Shown here: positions 28,795 through 39,004 of the stretch, in pieces
How the letters are laid out: every line of letters begins with the position of its first letter
Position numbering within the stretch: position 1 is the first letter of the stretch
NCBI RefSeq assembly: GCF_021278025.1
Contig: NZ_JAIBHJ010000003.1
Coordinates: 186,975-250,974, forward strand
DNA length: 64,000 nucleotides
Direction of reading: 5' to 3'
Origin: Motilimonas sp. E26
GTDB lineage: Bacteria > Pseudomonadota > Gammaproteobacteria > Enterobacterales > CBDFNC01
Notes under the pieces: model-generated
What the model saw: only the letters and a program-made list of their open reading frames with translations
Databases searched by the model: none
Told to the model about the DNA's origin: nothing
Translations under genes and position numbers: made by a program

Positions 28795-30306
28795 TTACTT
28801 CTCCGCCATAGACTTAAAGCGGTACAGCTCCAATAAACGGTAACCCGTGTAGCTACCAAGAAGCAGTACAAGGGACATAATAATCAGCTGCACACCTAAG
28901 AAGTTAAAGGTAATGTGGCGAACATAGTCGTTGTTCATTGCTAAATAAGCCAGTATCGCAACCAGTAAGCTGCCGCCACCTTGGCGCACCACTTCTTTTG
29001 CTCCTTCTTCTTCCCATAGCACAGACATACGCTCTATGGTCCAAGACAAGATAATCATTGGGAAGAAGGTGATTTTAAGGCCTTCACTTAAGCCTACTTT
29101 ATATGAGACGACCGAGAATAAACCGATCATTAAGATAACCATGATGATCACCGCGGATATTCGCGACACCAGCAGTAGGTTTAATCGTGATAGATATGAG
29201 CGGATCACTAAGCCGGTACCGACCACAATAATAAAGCCGACTAAACCTGTGACTAGGCTGGTTTGAATAAAGGCCATGGCGATTAATACGGGCATAAAGG
29301 TGCCAGAGGTTTTCAGGCCGACTAAAACACGCATTAGAACCACAACCAACACCCCAAATGGAATTAACAAGATGCCTTTAAATAGCGCTTGCTCTTCAAT
29401 GGGTAAACTTTGGATAGAGAAGTTAAGTAAATCTTGGCTGTTTAGTTTTTCTTTTACAGCCATTAGCGCTGGTTGCTCTTGTTTGATCATTGAGAAGGTG
29501 ACCAGTGAATCGGATCCCCCTTGTAAATCTAATAACGATGAGTCTGATTGCTCCCATAACAGTAGGTTTTCACGATTGGCTTCTTTACCCGTTTTAACAT
29601 CGAATAATAGCCATTTATCGCCTTCATATACTTGGACAAAGGCATTGAGAGGTTGGCGGCGGCGGCCATCTTCAAGGCGTAAGCCACCGACTACACGAGC
29701 ACTAATATCTGCAGAATTAAGTAATTTAACGATTAATTGTGATGTATCAGGTTCGCTATTTACCAGCAATTCTGCATTTTGACTAAGCTCTTTTTTGTTG
29801 AACTCTTTTAGCAACTCGCGAGTGTAGCTAAAAGCATCGGCACTGCGTTTAGTCACATCGATTGTTAGCTGATGGGCGGCGGTGCCATATGGTTCTGTCC
29901 ATTCCGGCACTTCAATTTCGGGAATACTGGCTAAGCCCGACAAGTCTGCATTATCATCTTCGAGCAATTGAACTTTATAGAATAACTCTTGGTTTCCGCT
30001 GGCTTCACGAATCGACCACTCGGCACGAGGCGTAGCGTCTTGCTGAATAAAGTTCAAGCCATAACCAGGCGATGCGGCATTTTGATGTAGTACGGTAAAG
30101 CCAGGTTGGCTCATTGGCGTGGCAAGGGAAGCTTTCACTTTATCGCCATTGGCAAAAAACTCTACTTTAGCATCCACTGACCAAACGGTGCGTTTAACAC
30201 CTGGTGTAAGTGGTACTTCATAGGAAAGGTGGCGTTGAATGGTTAAGGCTAAACCTGTCACAAATAAAATGGCGACAAGGATATAAAAAGGCGCTCTGGA
30301 GGTCAT
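28795..30306 (-). CDS. Inactive transglutaminase family membrane protein
   Basis: 503 residues. An N-terminal anchor helix (FYILVAILFVTGLALTI) leads into a periplasmic transglutaminase-like domain (about residues 130-260, KVGGLRLEDGRRRQPLNAFVQVY region) without a clear Cys-His-Asp triad. About seven transmembrane helices follow from residue 310. This architecture is annotated as inactive transglutaminase fused to a 7TM domain and consistently sits beside the ATP-grasp ligase and retropepsin-like genes. Probably a membrane partner of those two enzymes. Confidence 0.82.
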   Translation of the reverse strand: MTSRAPFYILVAILFVTGLALTIQRHLSYEVPLTPGVKRTVWSVDAKVEFFANGDKVKASLATPMSQPGFTVLHQNAASPGYGLNFIQQDATPRAEWSIREASGNQELFYKVQLLEDDNADLSGLASIPEIEVPEWTEPYGTAAHQLTIDVTKRSADAFSYTRELLKEFNKKELSQNAELLVNSEPDTSQLIVKLLNSADISARVVGGLRLEDGRRRQPLNAFVQVYEGDKWLLFDVKTGKEANRENLLLWEQSDSSLLDLQGGSDSLVTFSMIKQEQPALMAVKEKLNSQDLLNFSIQSLPIEEQALFKGILLIPFGVLVVVLMRVLVGLKTSGTFMPVLIAMAFIQTSLVTGLVGFIIVVGTGLVIRSYLSRLNLLLVSRISAVIIMVILMIGLFSVVSYKVGLSEGLKITFFPMIILSWTIERMSVLWEEEGAKEVVRQGGGSLLVAILAYLAMNNDYVRHITFNFLGVQLIIMSLVLLLGSYTGYRLLELYRFKSMAEK

Positions 30307-30374
30307 AATAGCAATGATCCTACTAACTGATTAAAGGTTAAAATTAAGGCGAGCTTTGTCGGCTCGCCTAAATA

Positions 30375-31145
30375 TTACTGAGGTTTAAATTCTGGGTGAA
30401 TCTGTTGTTTCCCTGGGTCAACCAAGGTGATGTCTTTTAAAAATTCACGACCAAGTAATACGGGATAACTCATTTGTCCGCGATCGGCTAAGGTAAACTC
30501 GGCTGAATCTTTAATCGTGCCTAAACGAATGTTAAGTTTAATAACTGGGCGTTTCACCGTTTCTTCACTGGTTGATTGACGAATGTTGGAGTAACGTTCA
30601 ATCTTTCGCTCTACTGTCATATTGGGCTGGCCAGGCTCATGGGCAATATCAAACTTGACCCACTTTTCACCATCTCGCTCAAATTCAATTACATTGGTAG
30701 CATGAATGGAAGATACGGTGGCGCCAGTATCAACACGGGCTAACAGGTTTGCTTTTGGGGGCGAAATGTGTACCCACTCTTCTTCACCAACAATGATTTT
30801 TCCTGCTTTGGTGCCATCAACGACTGCTGTTTTAGAGGGAATAATCACTTCTTGGCACTTAGGCTCAGGCATTGGCGCGGGTGCAACAACAATGGTTTTC
30901 TCTTTACTAGTAGTTATAAAGGTTTGCTTGAGATCTTGTAATTGAATAGCTTGCTGTTCTCGTAAATGGGCAAGTTCAGCAGTAAGATTGCTATTCATTT
31001 GTGTACATTGTTCGACCATAAATTGCTGAGTTTTAGCCAGCTCACTGGATAATAAGTCGGGAGAAACAGTGGGGGCTGGTTTTTCATTGGTAGCACATGC
31101 GGATAGCAGCAAAACAGAAGCGGCTAACACGGTTTTTTGAAACAT
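30375..31145 (-). CDS. Retropepsin-like aspartic protease lipoprotein (ATP-dependent zinc protease family)
   Basis: 256 residues from ATG 31145 (TAGGA upstream); the frame runs on to 31190 but the conserved start is MFQKTVLAAS. The signal peptide ends in the lipobox LLSACA, so it is predicted to be a lipoprotein. After a coiled coil, the C-terminal domain has the aspartic protease signature ARVDTGATVSSIHA and a LLGREFLKDI segment typical of retropepsins, so a single-domain enzyme that dimerises is expected. First gene of the three-gene module. Confidence 0.85.
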   Translation of the reverse strand: MFQKTVLAASVLLLSACATNEKPAPTVSPDLLSSELAKTQQFMVEQCTQMNSNLTAELAHLREQQAIQLQDLKQTFITTSKEKTIVVAPAPMPEPKCQEVIIPSKTAVVDGTKAGKIIVGEEEWVHISPPKANLLARVDTGATVSSIHATNVIEFERDGEKWVKFDIAHEPGQPNMTVERKIERYSNIRQSTSEETVKRPVIKLNIRLGTIKDSAEFTLADRGQMSYPVLLGREFLKDITLVDPGKQQIHPEFKPQ

Positions 31146-31246
31146 ATTTTTTATCCTAGCTATGACAAAAATTGTTGAGTACACATTCACAATGGCAAAC
31201 TAAGTGATTTATTAACAGACTACAAGAGGTAGTAAAACATTTAGTT

Positions 31247-32236
31247 CTAGCTTAATCGTTTTTCCGGATTTCGCGCGATGATCACGGCTCTTTTGGGGGC
31301 CGGATAACCTTCAATGGTTAAGCTGGGATCGTTGGGATCTAAAAAGTCGCTTAGTGAATCATTTTTCATCCATTGCGTACTGCGCTGCTCGGCTACCGTG
31401 GTTTCACTGATATCCACAATGCGTACATCTTCAAAGTCGCATTTTTCAACCCACACTTTTAACGCTGCCGCGCTTGGGATAAACCAAATGTTGCGCATTT
31501 GCGCATAACGATCACGTGGTACTAATACATCATTTTCACCGCCATCAATCACTATGGTTTCAAGCACTAATTCACCGCCGGGCACCAGTTGTGATTTTAA
31601 TTGCATAATATGGTCGATAGGAGATTTACGATGATAAAGCACACCCATTGAAAACACGGTATCGAAGGCTTTTAGTTCGGGCAGTTCTTGAATGCCCAGC
31701 GGCAGTAAATGCACGTTTTGATTGTTATTGGCAAAATGACGGATGGTTTCAAATTGGCATAAAAATAGCTGCGATGGATCAACGCCCACTACAAACTCAG
31801 CGCCTTCGCCCAGCATGCGCCACATGTGGTAGCCATTGCCACAGCCCACATCTAACACATAGCGGTATTTTAGCGGGCTAATGTGCGGTAGCAGTCGGTC
31901 CCATTTAAAATCAGAGCGCCATTCGGTATCAATATGAATGCCGTGCACTGTGTAAGGGCCTTTGCGCCAAGGGTGAAACTTTTCTAACAGGTTGCCAAGC
32001 TTAGCTTGCTCACCAGCAGGTAGTTCGCCTTGTTGCCCTACGGAAACCTGACTCTCTAGATCAATGTGCTGGGTTTCAATTTCAGGGAATTTTTTCAGTA
32101 CTTTTTGCCAGCTTGGAAACTCACCGCGCAAATTGTCTTGTTGCCACAGCGCTAATTGCGCCGGTAAGGTGGTTAGCCAATGACTAAGGCGGTTTTTCGC
32201 AATTTGCTGATAAAAGTTATTAAAATCGATGATCAC
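31247..32236 (-). CDS. cmoB: tRNA U34 carboxymethyltransferase CmoB
   Basis: 329 residues. Transfers the carboxymethyl group of carboxy-SAM to 5-hydroxyuridine 34 of tRNA, giving cmo5U. The Rossmann methyltransferase motif is [18 protein letters not shown], and [12 protein letters not shown] and [12 protein letters not shown] are characteristic of CmoB. It is 33 bases downstream of cmoA, which makes its cofactor. Confidence 0.96.
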   Translation of the reverse strand: MIIDFNNFYQQIAKNRLSHWLTTLPAQLALWQQDNLRGEFPSWQKVLKKFPEIETQHIDLESQVSVGQQGELPAGEQAKLGNLLEKFHPWRKGPYTVHGIHIDTEWRSDFKWDRLLPHISPLKYRYVLDVGCGNGYHMWRMLGEGAEFVVGVDPSQLFLCQFETIRHFANNNQNVHLLPLGIQELPELKAFDTVFSMGVLYHRKSPIDHIMQLKSQLVPGGELVLETIVIDGGENDVLVPRDRYAQMRNIWFIPSAAALKVWVEKCDFEDVRIVDISETTVAEQRSTQWMKNDSLSDFLDPNDPSLTIEGYPAPKRAVIIARNPEKRLS

Positions 32237-32269
32237 TTAGGGTTACCTTGGTAATGAATTCTGTTTGCT

Positions 32270-33028
<759 letters not shown>

Positions 33029-33314
33029 TTAATCAAACCCAGCTCCTTTGTGAAATATCTTCCGCATTTATTTCAGTTGTGAGCCAGAGACTGGATCTTT
33101 GACCTAAGATTCGTCATATTTTTAGCGCCTTATATCATGCAGCTAAATAATGGTCCTATTTTGATATGGATTGATTACGGTGAACAAAAAATGGTGCCTT
33201 ACTTTTACGCTCCAGAGTGAGGAAAACGTTGGCGTGCTATGTTCACAGCGAACTGAGCGCCTAAATTAATGAGATTGAACTATTTGCCTTAGCAATTTAA
33301 CTTAAGGATGACAG

Positions 33315-34586
33315 ATGAAATTGGAATCATTGGCTTTGCACCACGGCTACACCTCAGAAGCGACCACTAAAGCAGCGGCGGTGCCGATTTATCAAACCAC
33401 TTCTTATACTTTTGATGACACCCAACACGGCGCAGATTTATTTGACCTTAAAGTGCCGGGCAATATTTATACCCGCATCATGAACCCCACCACAGACGTG
33501 TTAGAGCAGCGCATTGCGGCAATGGAGGGCGGTATTGCTGCATTAGCAGTGGCGTCTGGCATGTCGGCTATCACTTATGCTATTCAATGTATTTGTGAAG
33601 TGGGCACCAATATAGTGAGTACTAGTCAGCTTTATGGTGGCACTTATAATTTATTTGCTCATTCATTGCCAAAACAAGGCATTGAAACGCGAATGGTCAA
33701 CTTCAATGATTATGAAGGTTTTGAAAACGCCATTGATGAAAACACCCGTGCGGTTTTTTGTGAGTCGATAGGCAACCCCGCCGGTAACGTGGTTGATTTA
33801 GCTAAGTTGGCCGAAATAGCCCATCGCCATGGCGTGCCTTTAATTGTGGATAATACCGTAGCGACACCTTTTTTATGTCGCCCGTTTGAACATGGCGCTG
33901 ACATTGTGGTGCATTCATTAACCAAATACATTGGCGGTCACGGCACTTCAATTGGCGGTGTGATTGTTGATTCGGGTAAATTTGATTGGGTGGCCAATAA
34001 AGAGCGTTTTGCTATTTTAAATGAGCCAGATCCTTCTTACCACGGTGTGGTTTATACCGAAGCTTTAGGCGCTGCCGCTTATATTGGTCGTTGTCGCGTG
34101 GTGCCACTACGTAACACCGGTGCGGCAATTTCACCGATGAACTCATTCCAAATTTTACAAGGCTTAGAAACCTTAGGTTTACGCATGGAGCGCCATTGTG
34201 AGAATGCGGAAAAATTAGCCGCCTATTTATCGGCGCACGACAAAGTTGAGTGGGTGAATTACGCCGCGCTACCCGACAGCCAATACCGTGAGGTGTGTGA
34301 AAAAATCTGTGGTGGTAAAGCCTCAGGGATTTTAAGTTTTGGCATTAAAGGCGGCGCTGCGGCGGGCGGCAAGTTTATTGACGCGCTGCAAATGATTTTA
34401 CGCTTAGTAAACATTGGCGATGCAAAATCGTTAGCCTGTCATCCTGCTTCTACTACCCATCGCCAGCTTAATCCAGAAGAGTTAGCCAAAGCGGGCGTGA
34501 GTGAAGATTTGGTAAGGATCTCAGTTGGAATTGAAAACATCGACGACATCATTGCTGATGTAGAACAAGCCTTAGCGAAGGCTTAA
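33315..34586 (+). CDS. metY: O-acetylhomoserine (thiol)-lyase MetY
   Basis: 423 residues of the Cys/Met metabolism PLP family. The PLP lysine is in VVHSLTKYIGGHGTSIGG, and the substrate/PLP loop is TRIMNPTTDVLEQRIAAMEGG. The long internal insertion (DWVANKERFAILNEPDPSYHG) is typical of O-acetylhomoserine sulfhydrylases rather than cystathionine enzymes. It makes homocysteine from sulfide. TTAAGGATGACAG precedes ATG. The 316-bp upstream gap (32999-33314) shows no riboswitch or obvious MetJ box. Confidence 0.92.
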   Translation: MKLESLALHHGYTSEATTKAAAVPIYQTTSYTFDDTQHGADLFDLKVPGNIYTRIMNPTTDVLEQRIAAMEGGIAALAVASGMSAITYAIQCICEVGTNIVSTSQLYGGTYNLFAHSLPKQGIETRMVNFNDYEGFENAIDENTRAVFCESIGNPAGNVVDLAKLAEIAHRHGVPLIVDNTVATPFLCRPFEHGADIVVHSLTKYIGGHGTSIGGVIVDSGKFDWVANKERFAILNEPDPSYHGVVYTEALGAAAYIGRCRVVPLRNTGAAISPMNSFQILQGLETLGLRMERHCENAEKLAAYLSAHDKVEWVNYAALPDSQYREVCEKICGGKASGILSFGIKGGAAAGGKFIDALQMILRLVNIGDAKSLACHPASTTHRQLNPEELAKAGVSEDLVRISVGIENIDDIIADVEQALAKA

Positions 34587-34589
34587 ATG

Positions 34590-34664
34590 TAGACCCAATC
34601 AATCTGGAACGTTAAATCTCATCAAGCGTTTACACGTGTTTTGGTAAGGCCTTGATTGGGTATA
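34590..34664. mobile_element. 75-bp MITE-like element between metY and the biosynthetic cluster
   Basis: Left end TAGACCCAATCAA and right end TTGATTGGGTATA are inverted repeats with one mismatch. The inside shares GCGTTTACACG-type sequence with the 265-bp element at 50940-51204, whose ends are TATACCCAATCAAC / GTTGATTGGGTATA. It looks like an internally deleted member of the same family. No coding capacity. Confidence 0.7.
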
Positions 34665-34880
34665 CTTTAACCATTTAGCAAGCAAGTAACTAGGGCGGCG
34701 CTTGCCGCTTTAGTTATGCCTTAGCACCGCAACGGCTTGGTTTTTATTCGAGCCTTGAAATAATGACCATTCGTTACAAGTAGTTACTCTACCCAAAAAT
34801 GCAATACATGTTTACTGTTAACCAGATCGTGCTAGTTTGAGCTTGGCTTTTGGACATGTAAGTAAAGCTTAAGGAAATTC

Positions 34881-35876
34881 ATGGCATTTGATATTGTCGG
34901 CAGTGATATTTACCTGCCAGAAACTAAGTGGTCAGATAAGGATTTTGACCTGTATTTAGGATTAAAAAAAGGCACCAGTAAACGCCAATTCGGTGTCGAA
35001 ACACGCCACGTTGCCGCCAATCATGAAACGGCTATTTACATGGCCGCAAAAGCGGCGTTAGGTGCACTAAAAAATGCTTCATTAACCATTAATGACATAG
35101 ATTTACTCGTTTATGCTAGCGCTTCTCATCACCAAGCATTGCCCTATGATGCCGCTGCTGTATTGGCCAGCTTAAATGCACCCGTTAACCTTGCTAGTTT
35201 AGACATAAATAGCTCGTGCTTATCATTTTTAACGGCTTTAGATTACGCCCAATGTATTTTTCTGGCTAAACGACACCAGCGTATTTTAATCGTGAGTAGT
35301 GAGCTCGTCACTGGGATAACGTTGAATAAAACCACGCCCGCAAAAACTGAGGTGGCAACCTTGTTTTCCGATGGCGCAGCCGCTTATGTGTTACAAGCCG
35401 CGCCAAATGTCTCTGGGTTTACCGGTGCTCTGTTTGAAACTCATCACCAAGGCTACAATTTTTGCCAAGTTAAAGCTGGTGGCAGTCATGTTAACCCTCA
35501 TCACACGGCGCCAGAGCAACTATTGGCCGCCAGTCAATTTGAAATGGATGGCAAAGCCTTGTTTCGTCACATGACAACAACGTTGCCGGCTTTTTTAGTG
35601 CGAGGTTTACAGCAAAGCAATATTCAACGCGACCAAATTGACTATTTACTGCCGCATCAAGCGAGCCACCTTGCATTGAAAAGATTGCCTAAAATGAGCG
35701 GGTTTTGTTCACAAAAAATAGTTAATAATGTGGCACAGTGTGGCAATCAAATCGCGGCATCACTACCCATTAACCTGCACCTACTCAGGCAACAACAAGC
35801 CAATAGCGGCAAAAAAGTATTACTGATTGGCTCGGCAGCGGGGTTATCACTGGGAATGGGATTTCTGACACTATGA
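34881..35876 (+). CDS. KASIII-like 3-oxoacyl-ACP synthase (condensing enzyme)
   Basis: 331 residues with the FabH/thiolase fold. The full Cys-His-Asn triad is readable: C113 in LDINSSCLSFLTALDYAQ, H259 in LLPHQASHLALK, and N289 in AQCGNQIAASLP. It differs from housekeeping FabH in the substrate-binding region and is not in a fab cluster, so it probably makes a specialised acyl product. First gene of a six-gene operon; its TGA overlaps the next ATG (ATGA). TTAAGGAAATTC precedes ATG. The family also includes OleA-type enzymes that join two acyl chains. Confidence 0.85.
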   Translation: MAFDIVGSDIYLPETKWSDKDFDLYLGLKKGTSKRQFGVETRHVAANHETAIYMAAKAALGALKNASLTINDIDLLVYASASHHQALPYDAAAVLASLNAPVNLASLDINSSCLSFLTALDYAQCIFLAKRHQRILIVSSELVTGITLNKTTPAKTEVATLFSDGAAAYVLQAAPNVSGFTGALFETHHQGYNFCQVKAGGSHVNPHHTAPEQLLAASQFEMDGKALFRHMTTTLPAFLVRGLQQSNIQRDQIDYLLPHQASHLALKRLPKMSGFCSQKIVNNVAQCGNQIAASLPINLHLLRQQQANSGKKVLLIGSAAGLSLGMGFLTL

Positions 35877-36889
35877 AGATATTGGTTACCGGTGGTACTG
35901 GTATGCTCGGCAGTGCCATTATTCGCTTATATCATCAAGAACATGAACTGCATTTTATTGGCCGTAATGCCGCCATTGTGCAGCAGTTAAGTGCTAAATA
36001 TCCAGTGACGGGCCATGTGGCGGATTTGTGCGATCTGGATGCCATTAGTAAAATTTTTGCAGACATTGAACAGGATAAAAGTAACGATGAACAAATCGAT
36101 GCAATTATTCATTGTGCTGCGCTTTCTAGTCCTTGGGGAGCCTACCAAGCATTCGAGCAAGGGAATGTGCAAGCTACTCGTAATTTATTAGCCGTTGCTG
36201 AACAATATAATATCCAGACGTTTGTGCATGTATCCACTACCAGCGTTTATTTTGACTTTACTGACCGTTGGAACATAACCGAGCAAGACCCCGTAGCCAG
36301 TCCGTTTTGTAATGATTATGCTGAAACGAAATACCTAGCAGAACAGGCAGTGCTTGCCAGCTCGAACCATAGTGTTATTTTACGTCCTCGTGGCATATTT
36401 GGACCTAATGACCAAGCCATCGTGCCGCGTTTATTGGCCGCAATCAAAGGGCGTTATTTGCTGCTCCCTTCGGCTAAAAACCCAGTGCTGGATTTGACCT
36501 ATGTAGACAATGTGGCAACAGCGGCATTGCTTGCTTGCGCCAAAGGCCCCAGTTTACCAAAGGGCGAAATATTTAATATCACCAATGGTGAACCCATGCC
36601 CATTAATAGTGTGTTAGTCGCTTTGCTGGCTGCGTTAGGATATAACGCGCGTTTAGTAACATTACCCTATGCCTTAATTGCCCCTATTATTGCCCTTAAC
36701 GAATTCATTCGACGTCGATTAGCCCACCGCCCAGAGCCGAAAATTACGGTTTATGGTGCGGGTTTATTGCATTTTCATCAAACGTTAAATATTGAAAAAG
36801 CCAATCAATTACTGGGTTATCAAGCAAGTGTTAGCATCACAGAAGGGATCAGACGTTATGTCGATTGGACTAAAAATAAAACTGTTTGA
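35873..36889 (+). CDS. NAD-dependent epimerase / 3beta-HSD-like reductase
   Basis: 338 residues of the extended SDR family. The dinucleotide site is MKILVTGGTGMLGSAII, the catalytic Tyr and Lys are in DYAETKYLAE, and HVSTTSVYFD supplies the Ser/Thr. Later segments (LRPRGIFGPNDQAIVP, DLTYVDNVATAALLA) match the 3beta-hydroxysteroid dehydrogenase-like branch that includes OleD. It could reduce the beta-keto product of the preceding condensing enzyme, which is an inference from context. It overlaps the KASIII gene by four bases and the next gene by 32. Confidence 0.85.
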   Translation: MKILVTGGTGMLGSAIIRLYHQEHELHFIGRNAAIVQQLSAKYPVTGHVADLCDLDAISKIFADIEQDKSNDEQIDAIIHCAALSSPWGAYQAFEQGNVQATRNLLAVAEQYNIQTFVHVSTTSVYFDFTDRWNITEQDPVASPFCNDYAETKYLAEQAVLASSNHSVILRPRGIFGPNDQAIVPRLLAAIKGRYLLLPSAKNPVLDLTYVDNVATAALLACAKGPSLPKGEIFNITNGEPMPINSVLVALLAALGYNARLVTLPYALIAPIIALNEFIRRRLAHRPEPKITVYGAGLLHFHQTLNIEKANQLLGYQASVSITEGIRRYVDWTKNKTV

Positions 36890-37736
36890 AGGAGGGCACT
36901 GTGTGCATCCTGGGTTTGTTGTTAAACCGGGCAGTGGGCTAAAGCCGCGCGCGTTTCCTGCCGCCGTGGCTTTGATTGAGCATCCATCACAAGGCTATTT
37001 ATTATTTGATACGGGTTATCACGAAAATTTTTTCACTGTTACTCGCACGTTCCCTGAGCGTTTCTATGCATGGACTACACCTTGTAAGTTAAAGCATGGT
37101 GATGGAATCATTGAGCAACTACAGCTTGCTGGAATAGCGCCATTGCAAATAAACCATTTAGTGCTGTCCCATTTTCATGCTGATCATATTGCCGCGGTGA
37201 GCGAGTTTAATAGCGCGCAAATTCACTGTACGCAGCAGGGGCTTAACTCAATACAGCAGTCAGGGCGAATTAATGGGGTGCGTAAAGGGTACCTGAAAAA
37301 ATTATTGCCCGCTGAGATAACCAAGCAACTGTGTATTCACACGCAATTTCCTTTGGCCTTTGATCAGGTTATAAACGGGAGAGGTGCCTCTGAAGGCCCT
37401 GCTATTGAGTTAGCATGCGCCGATTTGTTTAATGACCAAAGCTTGTACTTGGTCGCACTGCCTGGACATGCGGCAGGTCAAATTGGCCTGTTATGTCAAT
37501 TAACCAATCGATGGGTCTTTTTATTGGCTGACGCCTGTTGGCTGATTGATAGCTTGGCAGATGAGATTGATCAACATTGGTTAGCTAATTTTTTATGTGA
37601 CGATGTAGCGCAGTATCAGGCTACCTTGGCGCAGTTAAGGCATTGCTATCGGCGGTATCAGCATCTAATAGATTTTGTGCCATCCCACTGTTCAACAACT
37701 ATTAATGCGCTAAAAGCCAAAGGCTGGATGCAGTGA
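36858..37736 (+). CDS. Metallo-beta-lactamase-fold hydrolase
   Basis: 292 residues from ATG 36858, which overlaps the upstream gene by 32 bases; AGGG lies upstream. The dinuclear zinc motif HFHADH is at residues 105-110, with further ligands in LPGHAAGQIG, LLADACW and PSHCS. The arrangement resembles lactonase-type (AHL lactonase-like) members. A role in opening a lactone or thioester in the pathway, or in self-protection, is possible but unproven. Third gene of the cluster, overlapping the next by four bases (GTGA). Confidence 0.82.
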   Translation: MSIGLKIKLFEGGHCVHPGFVVKPGSGLKPRAFPAAVALIEHPSQGYLLFDTGYHENFFTVTRTFPERFYAWTTPCKLKHGDGIIEQLQLAGIAPLQINHLVLSHFHADHIAAVSEFNSAQIHCTQQGLNSIQQSGRINGVRKGYLKKLLPAEITKQLCIHTQFPLAFDQVINGRGASEGPAIELACADLFNDQSLYLVALPGHAAGQIGLLCQLTNRWVFLLADACWLIDSLADEIDQHWLANFLCDDVAQYQATLAQLRHCYRRYQHLIDFVPSHCSTTINALKAKGWMQ

Positions 37737-39004
37737 TTTTGTTATTAAATACTTTTATTAAAGCTCGCTATAAAAGGTTTCATCAGCGCCAACAACTGCA
37801 AGATTGGCAAGCGCAACAAGTAGACAAGCACCTTGCTTGGGTTTGCCGACACTCGCCTTATTATCGCGCGTTACAAGGGGCTAAGCTGGATCAATTCCCA
37901 ATCATGAATAAACAGCAAATGATGGCAAATTTTGACCAGTTGAACACCTGTGGATTAGAGCAAGCACAATTGTTTGAATGCGCGATTAATGCGGAGAAAA
38001 AGCGCCATTTTAGTGACTCTGCAATTGGTGACATTACTGTGGGGTTATCATCAGGCACATCTGGCCAGCGCGGTTTGTTTTTGGCCAGCCCACAAGAACG
38101 ACAGATTTGGGCCGGCAATATTCTCGGTAAATTATTACCCAGCCTGATAACCAAGCACCGTATTGCCTTAGTGTTAAGAGCAAATAGCCCACTTTATGGC
38201 ACCGTTAACAAAGGGCCGATTCAGTTTTGCTATATAGATATCACGCTGCCGATTGAAGTGTGGATGAAGCAGTTAGATGTGTTTCAACCCAGCTTGTTGA
38301 TTGGCAGTGCCCAAGCATTACAATTGTGCGCCTTGTATACGGGGAAATACAGCCAGAAAGCCATTCAACCTCAGCGCATCATTTCTGGGGCTGAAGTGCT
38401 AACACCAGCAGATAAACACTGGCTACAGCAAAAATTTAACTGCCCGATTCATGAAATTTATCAATGCACAGAAGGCTTTTTAGGATGCACGGATCAGCAA
38501 GGGCAAATGCGTTGGAACGAAGATATAGTGCTAATTGAAAAGCATTGGCTAAATGCAGAAAAAACTCATTATAGCCCAATAATTACCGACTTCCGCCGCC
38601 GTACACAACCAGTGATCCGTTATCAACTGGACGATATTATCGTGGCGAAACAAGACTCGGGTATATTCGAAGCGATTGGGGCGATAGCCGGTCGTTGTGG
38701 CGACTGTTTAAGCTTGCTTGGACAGGGACGACAAAAAGGCTGCAAAGTGCCTGTATTACCAGATCTTATCTATCGGGCCATTACTCTAAAAATTGATGAG
38801 CATTGTGATTATAAAATTTCACAGCTAGCGGATGATTGTATTGAAATAGCTGCAGAGCCAACCTATCACCAGAGAATACAACAAGCGTTAAGTGAGCTTT
38901 TTGCGCAGCAAAATGTACTACCTGTGACATTTATGTTTGCGCCTAAACCAGTATGGCAGGCCGCAAACAAGCAGCGTAGAGTGATCAACTTATGCGGATC
39001 TTAA
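37733..39004 (+). CDS. Adenylate-forming enzyme, PaaK / CoF390-synthetase-like
   Basis: 423 residues starting at GTG 37733. The ATP phosphate-binding loop SSGTSGQRG is at residues 106-114. GAEVLTPADKHWLQ, YQCTEGFLGCT and VIRYQLDDIIV match the core motifs of the PaaK/CapK branch of adenylating enzymes, related to coenzyme F390 synthetase. Such enzymes activate a carboxylate as AMP ester and pass it to a thiol or amine. No carrier protein domain is attached. Fourth gene of the cluster; it overlaps the next gene by 13 bases. Confidence 0.82.
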   Translation: MILLLNTFIKARYKRFHQRQQLQDWQAQQVDKHLAWVCRHSPYYRALQGAKLDQFPIMNKQQMMANFDQLNTCGLEQAQLFECAINAEKKRHFSDSAIGDITVGLSSGTSGQRGLFLASPQERQIWAGNILGKLLPSLITKHRIALVLRANSPLYGTVNKGPIQFCYIDITLPIEVWMKQLDVFQPSLLIGSAQALQLCALYTGKYSQKAIQPQRIISGAEVLTPADKHWLQQKFNCPIHEIYQCTEGFLGCTDQQGQMRWNEDIVLIEKHWLNAEKTHYSPIITDFRRRTQPVIRYQLDDIIVAKQDSGIFEAIGAIAGRCGDCLSLLGQGRQKGCKVPVLPDLIYRAITLKIDEHCDYKISQLADDCIEIAAEPTYHQRIQQALSELFAQQNVLPVTFMFAPKPVWQAANKQRRVINLCGS

